A stretch of 64,000 nt of DNA from Stenotrophomonas oahuensis. GTDB taxonomy: Bacteria > Pseudomonadota > Gammaproteobacteria > Xanthomonadales > Xanthomonadaceae. Positions within the stretch are counted from its first letter, which is position 1. Every line of letters begins with the position of its first letter. A program made the translations under genes and the position numbers. Location: assembly GCF_031834595.1 (NCBI RefSeq), contig NZ_CP115541.1, positions 806,001 to 870,000 on the forward strand. Reading direction: 5' to 3'. Of this stretch, positions 8,154-17,187 are shown piece after piece. The notes below the pieces were generated by a model, which saw nothing but the letters and a program-made list of their open reading frames with translations, did no database searches and was not told where the DNA came from.

Positions 8154-11100
8154 ATGACCCTGCCCCGCCGTCCCCTCGCCCGCCACGCCGTGCTGCCGCT
8201 TGCGCTGGCCTTCGCCTGCGCCGCCACCGCCCTGCCCGCTCTGGCGCAGGACTTCAGCACCTCGTTTGAAGCTGGCCAGCCGGCACCCAAGGCCGCTACG
8301 GGCGGTCTGCAGGTGAAGGTGGGCAACGGTCCGGCCACGCCTTATGCCGCCAAGTCCAACGCCGGCTACAGCGGCGTGCGTGCGCTGGGTTACCGCAGCA
8401 GCGGCGGGTCCGCGCGCACTGCGCTGTTCAGCACCGATGTGACCATTGGGGCCGACACCACGCTGAGCTGGATGGTGCTGCCGGAGATCGTGGGCGGCGA
8501 TACCGTGGCCAGCACCTATGTCTCGCTGGACCTGGTGCTGGATGACGGCAGCCGGGTTTCCGCCAGCAGCGCCCGCGACCACCACGGCGTGGCGCTGGGC
8601 GCGCAGGCACAGGGCGACTCGAAGACGCTGTACCCGCAGCAGTGGGCGCACAAGCAGGTGCGTCTGGGTGACGTCCCGGCCCTGCGCGGTCGCCGCGTGG
8701 TGGCAGTGGAACTGGAGGTGGACAGCGCCGCACAGGCCCCGACCGCCGGCTGGATTGACGACATCCGTCTGGGCGACAGCGCCCGCAACAGCGCGCAGCG
8801 CCCGTCCGACTGGGTACTCACCACCCGCGGCACACAGTCCAACGGCACGTTCTCGCGCGGCAACAACTTCCCGGCCACCGCCGTGCCGCATGGCTTCAAC
8901 TTCTGGACCCCGGTGACCGATGCCGGCTCGCTCAGCTGGCTGTACCGCTGGAACGAGCAGAACGACGCTGCCAACCGGCCGCGCCTGCAGGCACTGGCGC
9001 TGAGCCATGAGCCCAGCCCGTGGATGGGCGACCGCCAGACCTTCCAGGTGATGCCGTCGAACACGCGTGGCGTGCCGGAAGCCGACCGCAGCAAGCGCGC
9101 GCTCACCTTCTCGCGCGACAACGAAACAGCCCGCCCGCACCGCTATGGCGTGCGCTTCGACAACGGCATTGCCGCCACCATCGCGCCCACCGACCACGCC
9201 GCGCTGTTCCGCTTCGACTTCCCCAAGGGCAGCGATGCCAACCTGCTGTTCGACAATGTCGACGCGCGCGGCGGGCTGACCCTGGATCCTGCCACGCAGA
9301 CCCTTACCGGCTACACCGACACCCGCAGCGGTCTGTCCAACGGGGCCACGCGCATGTTCATCGTGGCCAGCTTCGACCGCCCCTGGCGCAGCAGCGGGAC
9401 GATCAAGACCGGCCGCCCGACTGGCTACGTCAAGTTCGATCCGGGCACCGAAGGCACGGTGCACATGCGCATCGCCACATCGCTGATCTCGCTGGAGCAG
9501 GCGCGGCACAACCTGGCATTGGAACTGGCCAGCGACGATGACATCGCGCGCGTGGCCGGTCGTGCCCAGGATGCCTGGGACGCGCGCCTGGGACGCTTCG
9601 ACATCGGTGCGGCCAGCGACGACGAGAAGACCACGCTGTACTCCAACGTCTACCGCCTGTACCTGTACCCCAACTCCGCGCACGAGAACGTCGGCACCGC
9701 GGCCGCACCGGACTGGCGTTACGCCAGCCAGGCCAGCGCCGGCGAGGACGCCCGCGACGATGCCAGCGCCAGCCGCAGCTTCGCCCCGATCCGCGACGGC
9801 AAGGTGTACGTAAACAACGGTTTCTGGGACACCTTCCGCACCACCTGGCCGGCCTATGCGCTGTTCACCCCGGACGACGCCGGCACCCTGGTGCAGGGCT
9901 TCCTGGAGCAGTACCGCGCCGGTGGCTGGGTGGCTCGCTGGTCCTCGCCCGGCTATGCCGACCTGATGGTGGGCACCAGTTCCGATGTGGCCTTCGCCGA
10001 TGCCTGGCTGAAGGGCATCCAGGGCTTCGATGCCGCCGAGGCGTACCAGGCCGCGCTGCGCAACGCCAGCGTGGTGCCGCCGGACCGGCATGTGGGCCGC
10101 AAGGGCATGCGCCAGTCCAGCTTCCGTGGCTACGCCAGCACCGACACCCATGAGGGCATGTCGTGGACCATGGAAGGGGCCTTGAACGACTTCGGCATTG
10201 CCAACATGGCCACCGAGCTCGCCAAGCGGGCCGACAGCGCCGCCGAGCGCGAGCGCTACAGCACCGAGGCCGACTACTTCCGCAACCGCGCCGGCACCTA
10301 CGCCACCCTGTTCGACCCGGCCGCCGGCTTCTTCCAGGGCCGTACCGAAGAAGGAACGTGGCGGGTGGAGTCGGCGAAGTACGATCCGCGCGTGTGGGGT
10401 CATGACTACACCGAATCCAATGGCTGGACGTTTGCGTTCACCGCCCCGCACGACGGCGAAGGCCTCGCCGCGCTGTACGGCGGCCGCGAGGCACTGGGCA
10501 AGAAGCTGGATGCGTTCTTCAGCACCCCGGAAACCGCTGATACGTCACTGGTGGGCTCCTACGGCGGCGTGATCCATGAAATGACCGAAGCGCGCGATGT
10601 GCGTCTGGGCATGTATGCGCACAGCAATCAGCCGGCGCACCACATTCCGTGGATGTACCTGTACGCCGGGCAGCCGTGGAAGACCCAGGACCATGTGCGC
10701 ACCATTCTGGAGCGCCTGTATCTGGGCAGCGAGATCGGCCAGGGCTACCCGGGCGACGAGGACAACGGCGAAACCTCGGCGTGGTACCTGTTCGCCTCGC
10801 TGGGCATCTACCCGCTGCGCATGGGCGCGCCGGAGTATGTGATCGGCTCGCCGCTGTTCAAGCAGGCCCGCGTGCAGCTGGGCGACGGCAAGGTGCTGAC
10901 CGTGAACGCACCGGCCAACTCGCGTGAGAACCGCTACGTGCAGTCGCTGAAGATCAACGGCAAGCCGTGGACGAAGACCTGGGTGCCGCATGAGCTCATT
11001 GCCGCCGGGGCCACGCTGGACTTCGAGATGGGGCCACAGCCGTCGCGCTGGGGCACCGGCCCAGATGATGCGCCGCGTTCGCTCACTGCACCGGGTCAGC

Positions 11101-11507
11101 GACCGGCGGGGCTGCATGACCTGCTGGGCAGTGGTGCGAAGGCTACGCTGGCCGATGGTTCGGTGGCCGCAGATCTGATCGACAACGATGCCGATTCCGC
11201 GCTGGGCATGGGGGATGTCGGCACGGTGACGTTTACCGGGCTGACCGATGGCCAGGCCACGCTGTACACGCTGACCAGCGGTGAGAGTTCGATCCGCGCG
11301 GCGGAGTGGGTGCTGGAGGCACGTGCGGCCGGTGGCAGCTGGAAGACAGTGGACCAGCGCAAGGGCGAGGCATTCCAGTGGGCGCAGCAGACGCGGCCGT
11401 TCAAGATTGCGCAGCCGGGGAAATATGCCGAGTACCGGCTGCGGATCAAGGCGCAGGGACGTGCGGAGTTGGCCGAGGTGGAGTTGTTGGCACCCGGAGC
11501 GCATTAA
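8154..11507 (+). CDS. Secreted GH92 family alpha-mannosidase
   Basis: A 1117-residue exported glycoside hydrolase. Family GH92 enzymes are calcium-dependent exo-alpha-mannosidases acting on N-glycan or yeast mannan linkages. A signal peptide (ending ATALPALAQ) is followed by an extra beta-sandwich-like domain (about residues 30-210). The GH92 N-domain begins at WVLTTRGTQSNGTFSRG, and the catalytic (alpha/alpha)6 domain carries the family signature GYPGDEDNGETSAWYLF near residue 864. A C-terminal beta-rich module (about 970-1117) resembles an F5/8-type carbohydrate-binding domain. The ATG at 8154 is chosen for the signal peptide and the GGGAGAAC before it. It stands alone, and could serve scavenging of host or fungal glycans. 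Confidence 0.92.
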   Translation: MTLPRRPLARHAVLPLALAFACAATALPALAQDFSTSFEAGQPAPKAATGGLQVKVGNGPATPYAAKSNAGYSGVRALGYRSSGGSARTALFSTDVTIGADTTLSWMVLPEIVGGDTVASTYVSLDLVLDDGSRVSASSARDHHGVALGAQAQGDSKTLYPQQWAHKQVRLGDVPALRGRRVVAVELEVDSAAQAPTAGWIDDIRLGDSARNSAQRPSDWVLTTRGTQSNGTFSRGNNFPATAVPHGFNFWTPVTDAGSLSWLYRWNEQNDAANRPRLQALALSHEPSPWMGDRQTFQVMPSNTRGVPEADRSKRALTFSRDNETARPHRYGVRFDNGIAATIAPTDHAALFRFDFPKGSDANLLFDNVDARGGLTLDPATQTLTGYTDTRSGLSNGATRMFIVASFDRPWRSSGTIKTGRPTGYVKFDPGTEGTVHMRIATSLISLEQARHNLALELASDDDIARVAGRAQDAWDARLGRFDIGAASDDEKTTLYSNVYRLYLYPNSAHENVGTAAAPDWRYASQASAGEDARDDASASRSFAPIRDGKVYVNNGFWDTFRTTWPAYALFTPDDAGTLVQGFLEQYRAGGWVARWSSPGYADLMVGTSSDVAFADAWLKGIQGFDAAEAYQAALRNASVVPPDRHVGRKGMRQSSFRGYASTDTHEGMSWTMEGALNDFGIANMATELAKRADSAAERERYSTEADYFRNRAGTYATLFDPAAGFFQGRTEEGTWRVESAKYDPRVWGHDYTESNGWTFAFTAPHDGEGLAALYGGREALGKKLDAFFSTPETADTSLVGSYGGVIHEMTEARDVRLGMYAHSNQPAHHIPWMYLYAGQPWKTQDHVRTILERLYLGSEIGQGYPGDEDNGETSAWYLFASLGIYPLRMGAPEYVIGSPLFKQARVQLGDGKVLTVNAPANSRENRYVQSLKINGKPWTKTWVPHELIAAGATLDFEMGPQPSRWGTGPDDAPRSLTAPGQRPAGLHDLLGSGAKATLADGSVAADLIDNDADSALGMGDVGTVTFTGLTDGQATLYTLTSGESSIRAAEWVLEARAAGGSWKTVDQRKGEAFQWAQQTRPFKIAQPGKYAEYRLRIKAQGRAELAEVELLAPGAH

Positions 11508-11713
11508 TGATGCAAAGCGGTGCCCCGATTGGCGCGGCGACACATGGGCGCGTGAGGACGCGTTGATCGCAATGGTGCCCCATGGATCGCCTGGCCTGGT
11601 CGGGCCCGGGGTGGCCGCGCTTTTTCAAGCGCCGCCAAGCCGGGCCACGTGGGCATATTGAGCCACTGCCGCGTTGCAGGGCGGTTACTGCTGTGCTGCG
11701 GGGACATTACCCG

Positions 11714-11814
11714 GTAGCTGCCGACCGTTGGTCGGCAGACCTCTGAAAAGCGAAAGGGACCGGTGCTTCGCACCGATCCCTTTCAACGCCTGACGACCAA
11801 CGGTCGTCAGCTAC
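11714..11814. repeat. Inverted REP pair enclosing a hairpin
   Basis: The left unit is GTAG (11714-11717) plus a palindrome CTGCCGACC...GGTCGGCAG (11718-11738). The right unit is CTGACGACC...GGTCGTCAG (11790-11810) followed by CTAC (11811-11814). A second, unrelated hairpin lies exactly between them. The rest of the 314-base gap (11508-11713) shows no coding signal. Confidence 0.85.
11752..11783 (-). terminator. Hairpin downstream of maeB, likely terminator
   Basis: A near-perfect stem of about 14 bp (arms GAAAGGGACCGGTGC and GCACCGATCCCTTTC, one mismatch) closes a short loop. On the minus strand it is followed by GCTTTTC, a weak U-tract, which suits termination of maeB. It sits within a REP pair. 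Confidence 0.6.
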
Positions 11815-11821
11815 CGGCCCA

Positions 11822-14116
11822 TCAATTGCCGGCGTTCTTTTCTTCTTCCAGCTGTTTCCGGATTTGAGCATCCACCGCCGCAATCGCGGTCATGTTCAGA
11901 ATGCGGCGCGAGGTCGCGCTGGTGGTCAGGATGTGCACCGGCTTGGCCACGCCCATCAGAATCGGACCAATCGCCACACCATCGGTGAACACGCGCACCA
12001 GGTTGTAGGCGATGTTGGCCGCTTCCAGGTTCGGCAGCACGAACAGGTTGGCACGGCCCTTCAGCGTGCTGTCCGGCAGCAGCTTCTGGCGCAGCGCTTC
12101 GTCCCACGCGGTGTCGCCCTGCATTTCGCCATCCACGTTCAGACGCGGATTGCGCTTGAGCAGCAGCGAACGCACCTGACGCATCTTCAGCGCGTCCTTG
12201 GAATCGTGGCTGCCGAAGTTGGAGTGCGACAGCAGCGCCACCTTCGGCTCGATCCCGAACAGCTTCATGCGGTACGCCGCCTGCAGGGTGGCCTCGCAGA
12301 TCTGTTCGGCAGTGGGGTCTTCCTGCACGTGGGTGTCCACGAAGAAGAACACACCCTGCTGGTTGATCACACCGGTCATCGCCGAGGTCGAGGTGACCTT
12401 CGGCTCCAGCGGCAGCACGCTGCGCACATAACCGAGCTTCTTGTGGAAGCGGCCGACCACGCCGGTCAGCATGGCATCGGCTTCACCGCGTGCCACCATC
12501 ACCGCCGCGATCAGGGTCGGGCGCGAGCGCATCAGGTTCTTGGCGGCAGCCACAGTGACACCACGACGGCCGGTCAGGCTGTGGTAGTACTGCCAGTAGT
12601 CATTGAAGCGCGGGTCGTCATTGATGTTGGTGACGTCGAAGTCTTCGCCGGCCTTCAGGCGCAGGCCCAGGCGTTCGATGCGCGATTCAATGACGTCCGG
12701 GCGGCCGATCAGGATCGGACGGGCAATGCCTTCGTCGACCACGTTCTGCACCGCGCGCAGCACCACTTCTTCTTCGCCTTCGGCGTACACCACGCGCTGC
12801 TTGTCAGCGCGCGCACGGTCGTACACCGGCTTCATCATCAGGCTGGTGCGGTACACGAACTGCGCCAGCTTTTCGCGGTACGCGCCCATGTCGGCCACCG
12901 GACGCGTGGCCACGCCAGAATCCATCGCGGCCTGGGCCACGGCGGCGGACAGTTCCACCAGCAGGCGGCGGTCGAACGGACGCGGAATCAGGTAATCACG
13001 GCCGAAGCTCGGGGTGTCGCCGTAAGCGGAACCCAGGTCGCTGGCCTCACGGCGTGCCATCGCCGCAATGGCGTGCACGCAGGCGATCTTCATTTCTTCG
13101 TTGATCGCGGTCGCGCCCACGTCCAGCGCACCGCGGAACAGGTACGGGAAGCACAGCACGTTGTTGATCTGGTTCGGGTAGTCCGAACGGCCGGTGCCGA
13201 TCAGGGCGTCCGGGCGCACGCTGCGCGCCACTTCCGGCATGATTTCCGGGGTCGGGTTGGCCAGCGCGAAGATCACCGGGTCCTTCGCCATGGTCTTGAC
13301 CATGTCGGCGGTGAGGATGCCCGGGGCCGACAGGCCCAGGAAGATGTCTGCGCCATCGACGATTTCAGCCAGGGTGCGCTTGTCGGTGTCGCGCGCGTAG
13401 CGGGCCTTTTCCGGGTCCAGGTCGGTGCGACCGGTGTGGATCACGCCTTCGCGGTCGAAGGCCAGGATGTTTTCCTTCTTCACACCGAGTGACACCAGCA
13501 TGTTCACGCAGGAAATGCCTGCAGCGCCCATGCCGGTGGTGGCCAGCTTCACGTCTTCGATCTTCTTGCCGGTGACGACCATGGCGTTCAGCACGGCCGC
13601 GCCCACGATGATCGCGGTGCCGTGCTGGTCATCGTGGAACACCGGAATGTTCATGCGTTCGCGCAGCTTGCGCTCAACGATGAAGCACTCCGGAGCCTTG
13701 ATGTCTTCCAGATTGATGCCGCCGAAGGTCGGCTCCAGCGAGGCAATGATGTCGACCAGCTTGTCCGGGTCGTTCTCATTGATTTCGATGTCGAACACAT
13801 CGATGCCGGCGAACTTCTGGAACAGCACGCCCTTGCCTTCCATCACCGGCTTGCCGGCCAGCGGGCCAATGTTGCCCAAGCCGAGCACGGCGGTGCCGTT
13901 GGAAATGACCGCGACCAGATTGCCGCGTGCGGTGAGCTCGCTGGCCTGCTGCGGGTCGGCCATGATGGCCTCGCAGGCATGCGCCACGCCCGGCGAATAG
14001 GCCAACGACAGGTCACGCTGGGTCAGCATCGGCTTGGTCGCCGAGACCTTGATCTTGCCCGGCGGCGACATGCGGTGGTAATCGAGGGCGGCCTGCTTGA
14101 AGTCTTCGTTGGACAT
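11822..14116 (-). CDS. maeB: NADP-dependent malic enzyme fused to a phosphotransacetylase-like domain
   Basis: A 764-residue cytoplasmic enzyme of the MaeB type that oxidatively decarboxylates malate to pyruvate. Residues 1 to about 430 form the malic enzyme part: [53 protein letters not shown], and the dinucleotide fold GMGAAGISC. Residues from about 435 form a phosphotransacetylase domain ([26 protein letters not shown]), which in this family is regulatory rather than catalytic. The length is usual for MaeB. Next to dctA, it fits growth on C4-dicarboxylates, turning imported malate into pyruvate and NADPH. Confidence 0.95.
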   Translation of the reverse strand: MSNEDFKQAALDYHRMSPPGKIKVSATKPMLTQRDLSLAYSPGVAHACEAIMADPQQASELTARGNLVAVISNGTAVLGLGNIGPLAGKPVMEGKGVLFQKFAGIDVFDIEINENDPDKLVDIIASLEPTFGGINLEDIKAPECFIVERKLRERMNIPVFHDDQHGTAIIVGAAVLNAMVVTGKKIEDVKLATTGMGAAGISCVNMLVSLGVKKENILAFDREGVIHTGRTDLDPEKARYARDTDKRTLAEIVDGADIFLGLSAPGILTADMVKTMAKDPVIFALANPTPEIMPEVARSVRPDALIGTGRSDYPNQINNVLCFPYLFRGALDVGATAINEEMKIACVHAIAAMARREASDLGSAYGDTPSFGRDYLIPRPFDRRLLVELSAAVAQAAMDSGVATRPVADMGAYREKLAQFVYRTSLMMKPVYDRARADKQRVVYAEGEEEVVLRAVQNVVDEGIARPILIGRPDVIESRIERLGLRLKAGEDFDVTNINDDPRFNDYWQYYHSLTGRRGVTVAAAKNLMRSRPTLIAAVMVARGEADAMLTGVVGRFHKKLGYVRSVLPLEPKVTSTSAMTGVINQQGVFFFVDTHVQEDPTAEQICEATLQAAYRMKLFGIEPKVALLSHSNFGSHDSKDALKMRQVRSLLLKRNPRLNVDGEMQGDTAWDEALRQKLLPDSTLKGRANLFVLPNLEAANIAYNLVRVFTDGVAIGPILMGVAKPVHILTTSATSRRILNMTAIAAVDAQIRKQLEEEKNAGN

Positions 14117-14273
14117 CGCTGTGTGTGGACGTGAATGGGCAAGAGGAACAGGGGATCATACCCCCGTTGACGGGATGAGACCTGTCGGCAGGCTGTCGCG
14201 GGGGTGCTGCGACTGCACATCGATCAGGCCGTGCGCTGGCGTATGCCAACGCAGAATGCCGGCCGCAGATGAC

Positions 14274-14320
14274 AAAAAAGCAGGGTTACGCCGCCCAAGG
14301 GGGGAACGGCGCAACCCTGC
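14274..14320 (-). terminator. Rho-independent terminator of dctA
   Basis: On the minus strand the arms GCAGGGTTGCGCCG and CGGCGTAACCCTGC pair with one mismatch around a C-rich loop and run into TTTTTT (14274-14279). It lies 24 bases after the dctA stop and separates dctA from maeB. Confidence 0.9.
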
Positions 14321-14343
14321 AACGCATCACCTGCGGGGGGTAA

Positions 14344-15693
14344 TCAGCGGGCCGGAGCCGGCAGCGGAGCCGGAGCGTCATCGGTGACCAGCGGCGGCAA
14401 CTCGGCTTCGCGGCCATCCAGCGCCAGGGCCAGGCGGTCGCGGTCCAGGGCGTTTTCCCAGCGCGACACCACCACGGTGGCCACGGCATTGCCGATGAAG
14501 TTGGTCAGCGAGCGGCATTCGCTCATGAAGCGGTCCACGCCCAGAATCAGCGCCATGCCGGCCACCGGCACTTCCGGCACCACGGCCAGGGTGGCGGCCA
14601 GGGTGATGAAGCCGGCACCGGTGACGCCGGCCGCGCCCTTGGAGCTGAGCATGGCGACCAGCAGCAGGGCGATCTGGTGGCCCAGGGTCAGTTCGGTATT
14701 GGTGGCCTGGGCGATGAACAGCGCCGCCAGGGTCATGTAGATGTTGGTGCCGTCCAGGTTGAACGAGTAGCCGGTCGGAACCACCAGGCCCACCACCGAC
14801 TTGCTGCAGCCGGCTTTTTCCATCTTCTCCATCAGCGACGGCAGCGCCGATTCCGAGGACGAAGTGCCCAGCACCAGCAGCAGCTCGGCCTTCAGGTAAC
14901 GGGCCAGCTTGAACACCGAGAAGCCGCACAGACGGCACACGATGCCCAGAATCACTGCCACGAACAGGAACGAAGTGATGTAGAACGAACCCACCAGCCA
15001 GGCCAGGTTGACCAGCGAACCCACGCCGTACTTGCCGATGGTGAAGGCGATGGCACCGAAAGCACCGATCGGGGCCGCCTTCATCAGGATGTGCACCAGG
15101 CGGAACACCGGGGCGGTCAGGGCTTCCAGGAAGGTCAGCACCGGACGGCCCTTCTCGCCGGTCAAGGCCAGCGCGATGCCGAACAGCACGGCCACGAACA
15201 GCACCTGCAGGATGTTGCCATCCACGAAGGCGCTGACCAGGGTGGCCGGGATGATGTCCATGACGAAGCCGGTGAGGGTCAGCTCATGCGACTTTTCCAC
15301 GTAGCTGTGGACCGCGGTCTGGTCCAGGTCGGCGGGGTTGATGTTCATCCCCGCGCCCGGCTGCACCACGTGCGCCACGATCATGCCCACGATCAGGGCC
15401 AGGGTGGAGAAGAACAGGAAGTAGGTCATCGACTTGGCGAAGACCCGGCCCACGGTGCGCAGGTGGGTCATGCCGGCAATGCCGGTGACGATGGTCAGGA
15501 AGATGACCGGCGCGATGATCATCTTCACCAGCTTGATGAAGGCATCGCCCAGCGGCTTCAGCGATTCAGCGAAGGCCGGCTCGTAATGGCCGAGGATCGC
15601 ACCCAGGACGATGGCCACCACCACCTGGAAATAGAGCTGGCGGTAGAACGGCAGCGGCTTGGCCGCAACGGGGGCTGTGGTGGGGACGTGCAT
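14344..15693 (-). CDS. dctA: C4-dicarboxylate:cation symporter
   Basis: A 449-residue inner-membrane transporter of the DAACS family that imports succinate, fumarate and malate with protons or sodium. Eight membrane helices, two re-entrant loops and the signature blocks are visible: the serine-rich [12 protein letters not shown] hairpin, the [18 protein letters not shown] motif, and [13 protein letters not shown] with [16 protein letters not shown]. The start at ATG 15693 ([10 protein letters not shown]) is preferred over an upstream in-frame codon at 15753 because GGAG stands 6-7 bases before it. It is divergent from an anion-porin gene and near a DctB-like sensor, so it is probably controlled by that system. 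Confidence 0.95.
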   Translation of the reverse strand: MHVPTTAPVAAKPLPFYRQLYFQVVVAIVLGAILGHYEPAFAESLKPLGDAFIKLVKMIIAPVIFLTIVTGIAGMTHLRTVGRVFAKSMTYFLFFSTLALIVGMIVAHVVQPGAGMNINPADLDQTAVHSYVEKSHELTLTGFVMDIIPATLVSAFVDGNILQVLFVAVLFGIALALTGEKGRPVLTFLEALTAPVFRLVHILMKAAPIGAFGAIAFTIGKYGVGSLVNLAWLVGSFYITSFLFVAVILGIVCRLCGFSVFKLARYLKAELLLVLGTSSSESALPSLMEKMEKAGCSKSVVGLVVPTGYSFNLDGTNIYMTLAALFIAQATNTELTLGHQIALLLVAMLSSKGAAGVTGAGFITLAATLAVVPEVPVAGMALILGVDRFMSECRSLTNFIGNAVATVVVSRWENALDRDRLALALDGREAELPPLVTDDAPAPLPAPAR

Positions 15694-15956
15694 GGGAAAC
15701 TCCGGCAGTGTCACGAGGGATGCCGGCCGCGGACGGCGGCATCGGGCGAGCACTTTTTACGCCCCGCGCCGCCGAACGCAGATAACCTATTGGTACTAAC
15801 CCCCCGGTTCAGCTACCGCCAGTGCCTACACTGGCCCGGCACCGCGCCCCCACGGCGGCGGGTTGCCGCGCCGGCCGGGGCCTAGTGCCCCAACAGTTTT
15901 GCCGCTTGCGGCCGTTGTTGTACTGCCCATATTTTTCCAGAAGCACACTTATTCCC

Positions 15957-17129
15957 ATGCGCCTGACCCCCCTGTTTCTTGCCCTGACCGCTCTTTCCGC
16001 CCCTGTGGCCGCCTCTGCTGCCGGCTACGACTGGGACAACTGGCCGACCAAGGTCGCCTTCAGCGACGGCACCGAACTGGCCGCCACCGGCAACATTGCC
16101 TACGACTGGAACCGCTTCTCCGACAGCAGCGGCATTGAAGATGCCGACGCCGTGCGCCGCAAGGAATTCGGTGCCACCCTGAAGAAGAAGGGCGTGTACG
16201 ACGCCATGGTGTACTACGACTTCCAGTCGGACACCTGGCTGGACGTGTTCGTGCGCTTTGAAAGCAAGGCGTTCTTCGGCAAGGACGTGGGCCGCTTCCG
16301 CTTCGGCTACATGAAGACCCCGGTCGGCCTGGACGCCAACACCTCCTCGCGCGCCGGCAGCTTCGTCGAAACCGCGCTGCCCGTGCAGGCCTTCTACGAA
16401 GGCCGCCGCACCGGTGCCGAGTGGGTGCTGGAACGCCCGCAGTACCTGCTGCAGGTAGGCGCTTACGGTGGCAAGGACCTGCAGGGTGACAACCCCGGCA
16501 CCACCCAGGCCGTGCGCGCCGCCTGGACCCCGTTCAAGGCCGCCGGCGACGTGCTGCACCTGGGCGTGGCCTACTCGGAAGAAAACCCGCGCGGTTACCG
16601 CGACGGCCGTGACGTGCACCACGAAGCCAGCGCCCGCCTGCGCGCGCGCCCGGAAGCCGGCCTGACCGACATCCGCCTGGTCGACTCCGGTGCCCTGGTG
16701 ACCGCCGACAAGATCAAGCGCACCGGTCTGGAAGGCATCTGGATCAAGGGCCCGTTCTCGGTGCAGGCCGAAGCCCTGCAGACCACCGTCACCCGCGACG
16801 GCAAGCCGGATTACACCGGTGACGGCCAGTACGCCGCCGTGAGCTACTTCCTGACCGGCGAATCGCGCCCGTACAACGCCGGTGCCGTGGCCAACGTGAA
16901 GCCCGCCCATGCCTACGGCGCGGTGGAACTGCTGGCCCGTTACAGCCGCATCGACCTGGACGACGCCGACGTGTTCGGCGGCCGCCAGCACGACCTGACC
17001 ATCGGCGCGAACTGGTACCTCACCAGCCACTTCAAGTTCCAGGCGAACTATGTGAAGGCTGATGCGAGCCGTCGTGGCGTGCACACCACGCCGGAGATGT
17101 TTGAAGTCCGCGCGCAGATGCATTTCTGA
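15957..17129 (+). CDS. Phosphate-selective-type porin (OprO/OprP family)
   Basis: A 390-residue outer-membrane beta-barrel with a signal peptide (MRLTPLFLALTALSAPVAASA). Typical of the family are the alternating barrel strands, FRFGYMKTPVGLDANTSS, VSYFLTGESRPYN, the repeated paired tyrosines and the terminal phenylalanine (RAQMHF). Placed between dctA and a dicarboxylate-type sensor kinase, it probably passes dicarboxylates or other anions across the outer membrane rather than phosphate. The 263-base gap before it (15694-15956) holds the divergent promoters of dctA and this gene and no other gene. Confidence 0.85.
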   Translation: MRLTPLFLALTALSAPVAASAAGYDWDNWPTKVAFSDGTELAATGNIAYDWNRFSDSSGIEDADAVRRKEFGATLKKKGVYDAMVYYDFQSDTWLDVFVRFESKAFFGKDVGRFRFGYMKTPVGLDANTSSRAGSFVETALPVQAFYEGRRTGAEWVLERPQYLLQVGAYGGKDLQGDNPGTTQAVRAAWTPFKAAGDVLHLGVAYSEENPRGYRDGRDVHHEASARLRARPEAGLTDIRLVDSGALVTADKIKRTGLEGIWIKGPFSVQAEALQTTVTRDGKPDYTGDGQYAAVSYFLTGESRPYNAGAVANVKPAHAYGAVELLARYSRIDLDDADVFGGRQHDLTIGANWYLTSHFKFQANYVKADASRRGVHTTPEMFEVRAQMHF

Positions 17130-17137
17130 TGTACCCC

Positions 17138-17164
17138 GGCGGGTGCGCGCAACGCGCACCCGCC
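17138..17164. terminator. Perfect 12-bp hairpin between porin and kinase genes
   Basis: The arms GGCGGGTGCGCG and CGCGCACCCGCC pair perfectly around a CAA loop, but no T-run follows on either strand. It begins 8 bases after the porin stop and ends 23 bases before the kinase start. It could stabilise the porin mRNA or lower read-through into the kinase. Confidence 0.5.
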
Positions 17165-17187
17165 AGTTCGCCGCGTAAACTTCCGGC

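Noticed and set aside
8058..10451. Long minus-strand open frame inside the GH92 gene
   Set aside because: Low-complexity Ala/Gly/Val/Arg translation, antisense to a gene with clear family signatures.
11864..13492. Plus-strand open frame antisense to maeB
   Set aside because: His- and Arg-rich shadow of a conserved enzyme gene; no ribosome site or domain.
15833..15850. Possible sigma-54 promoter (TGGCCCGGCACCGC) near dctA
   Set aside because: The GG-to-GC spacing is nine bases instead of ten and the flanking consensus is poor.
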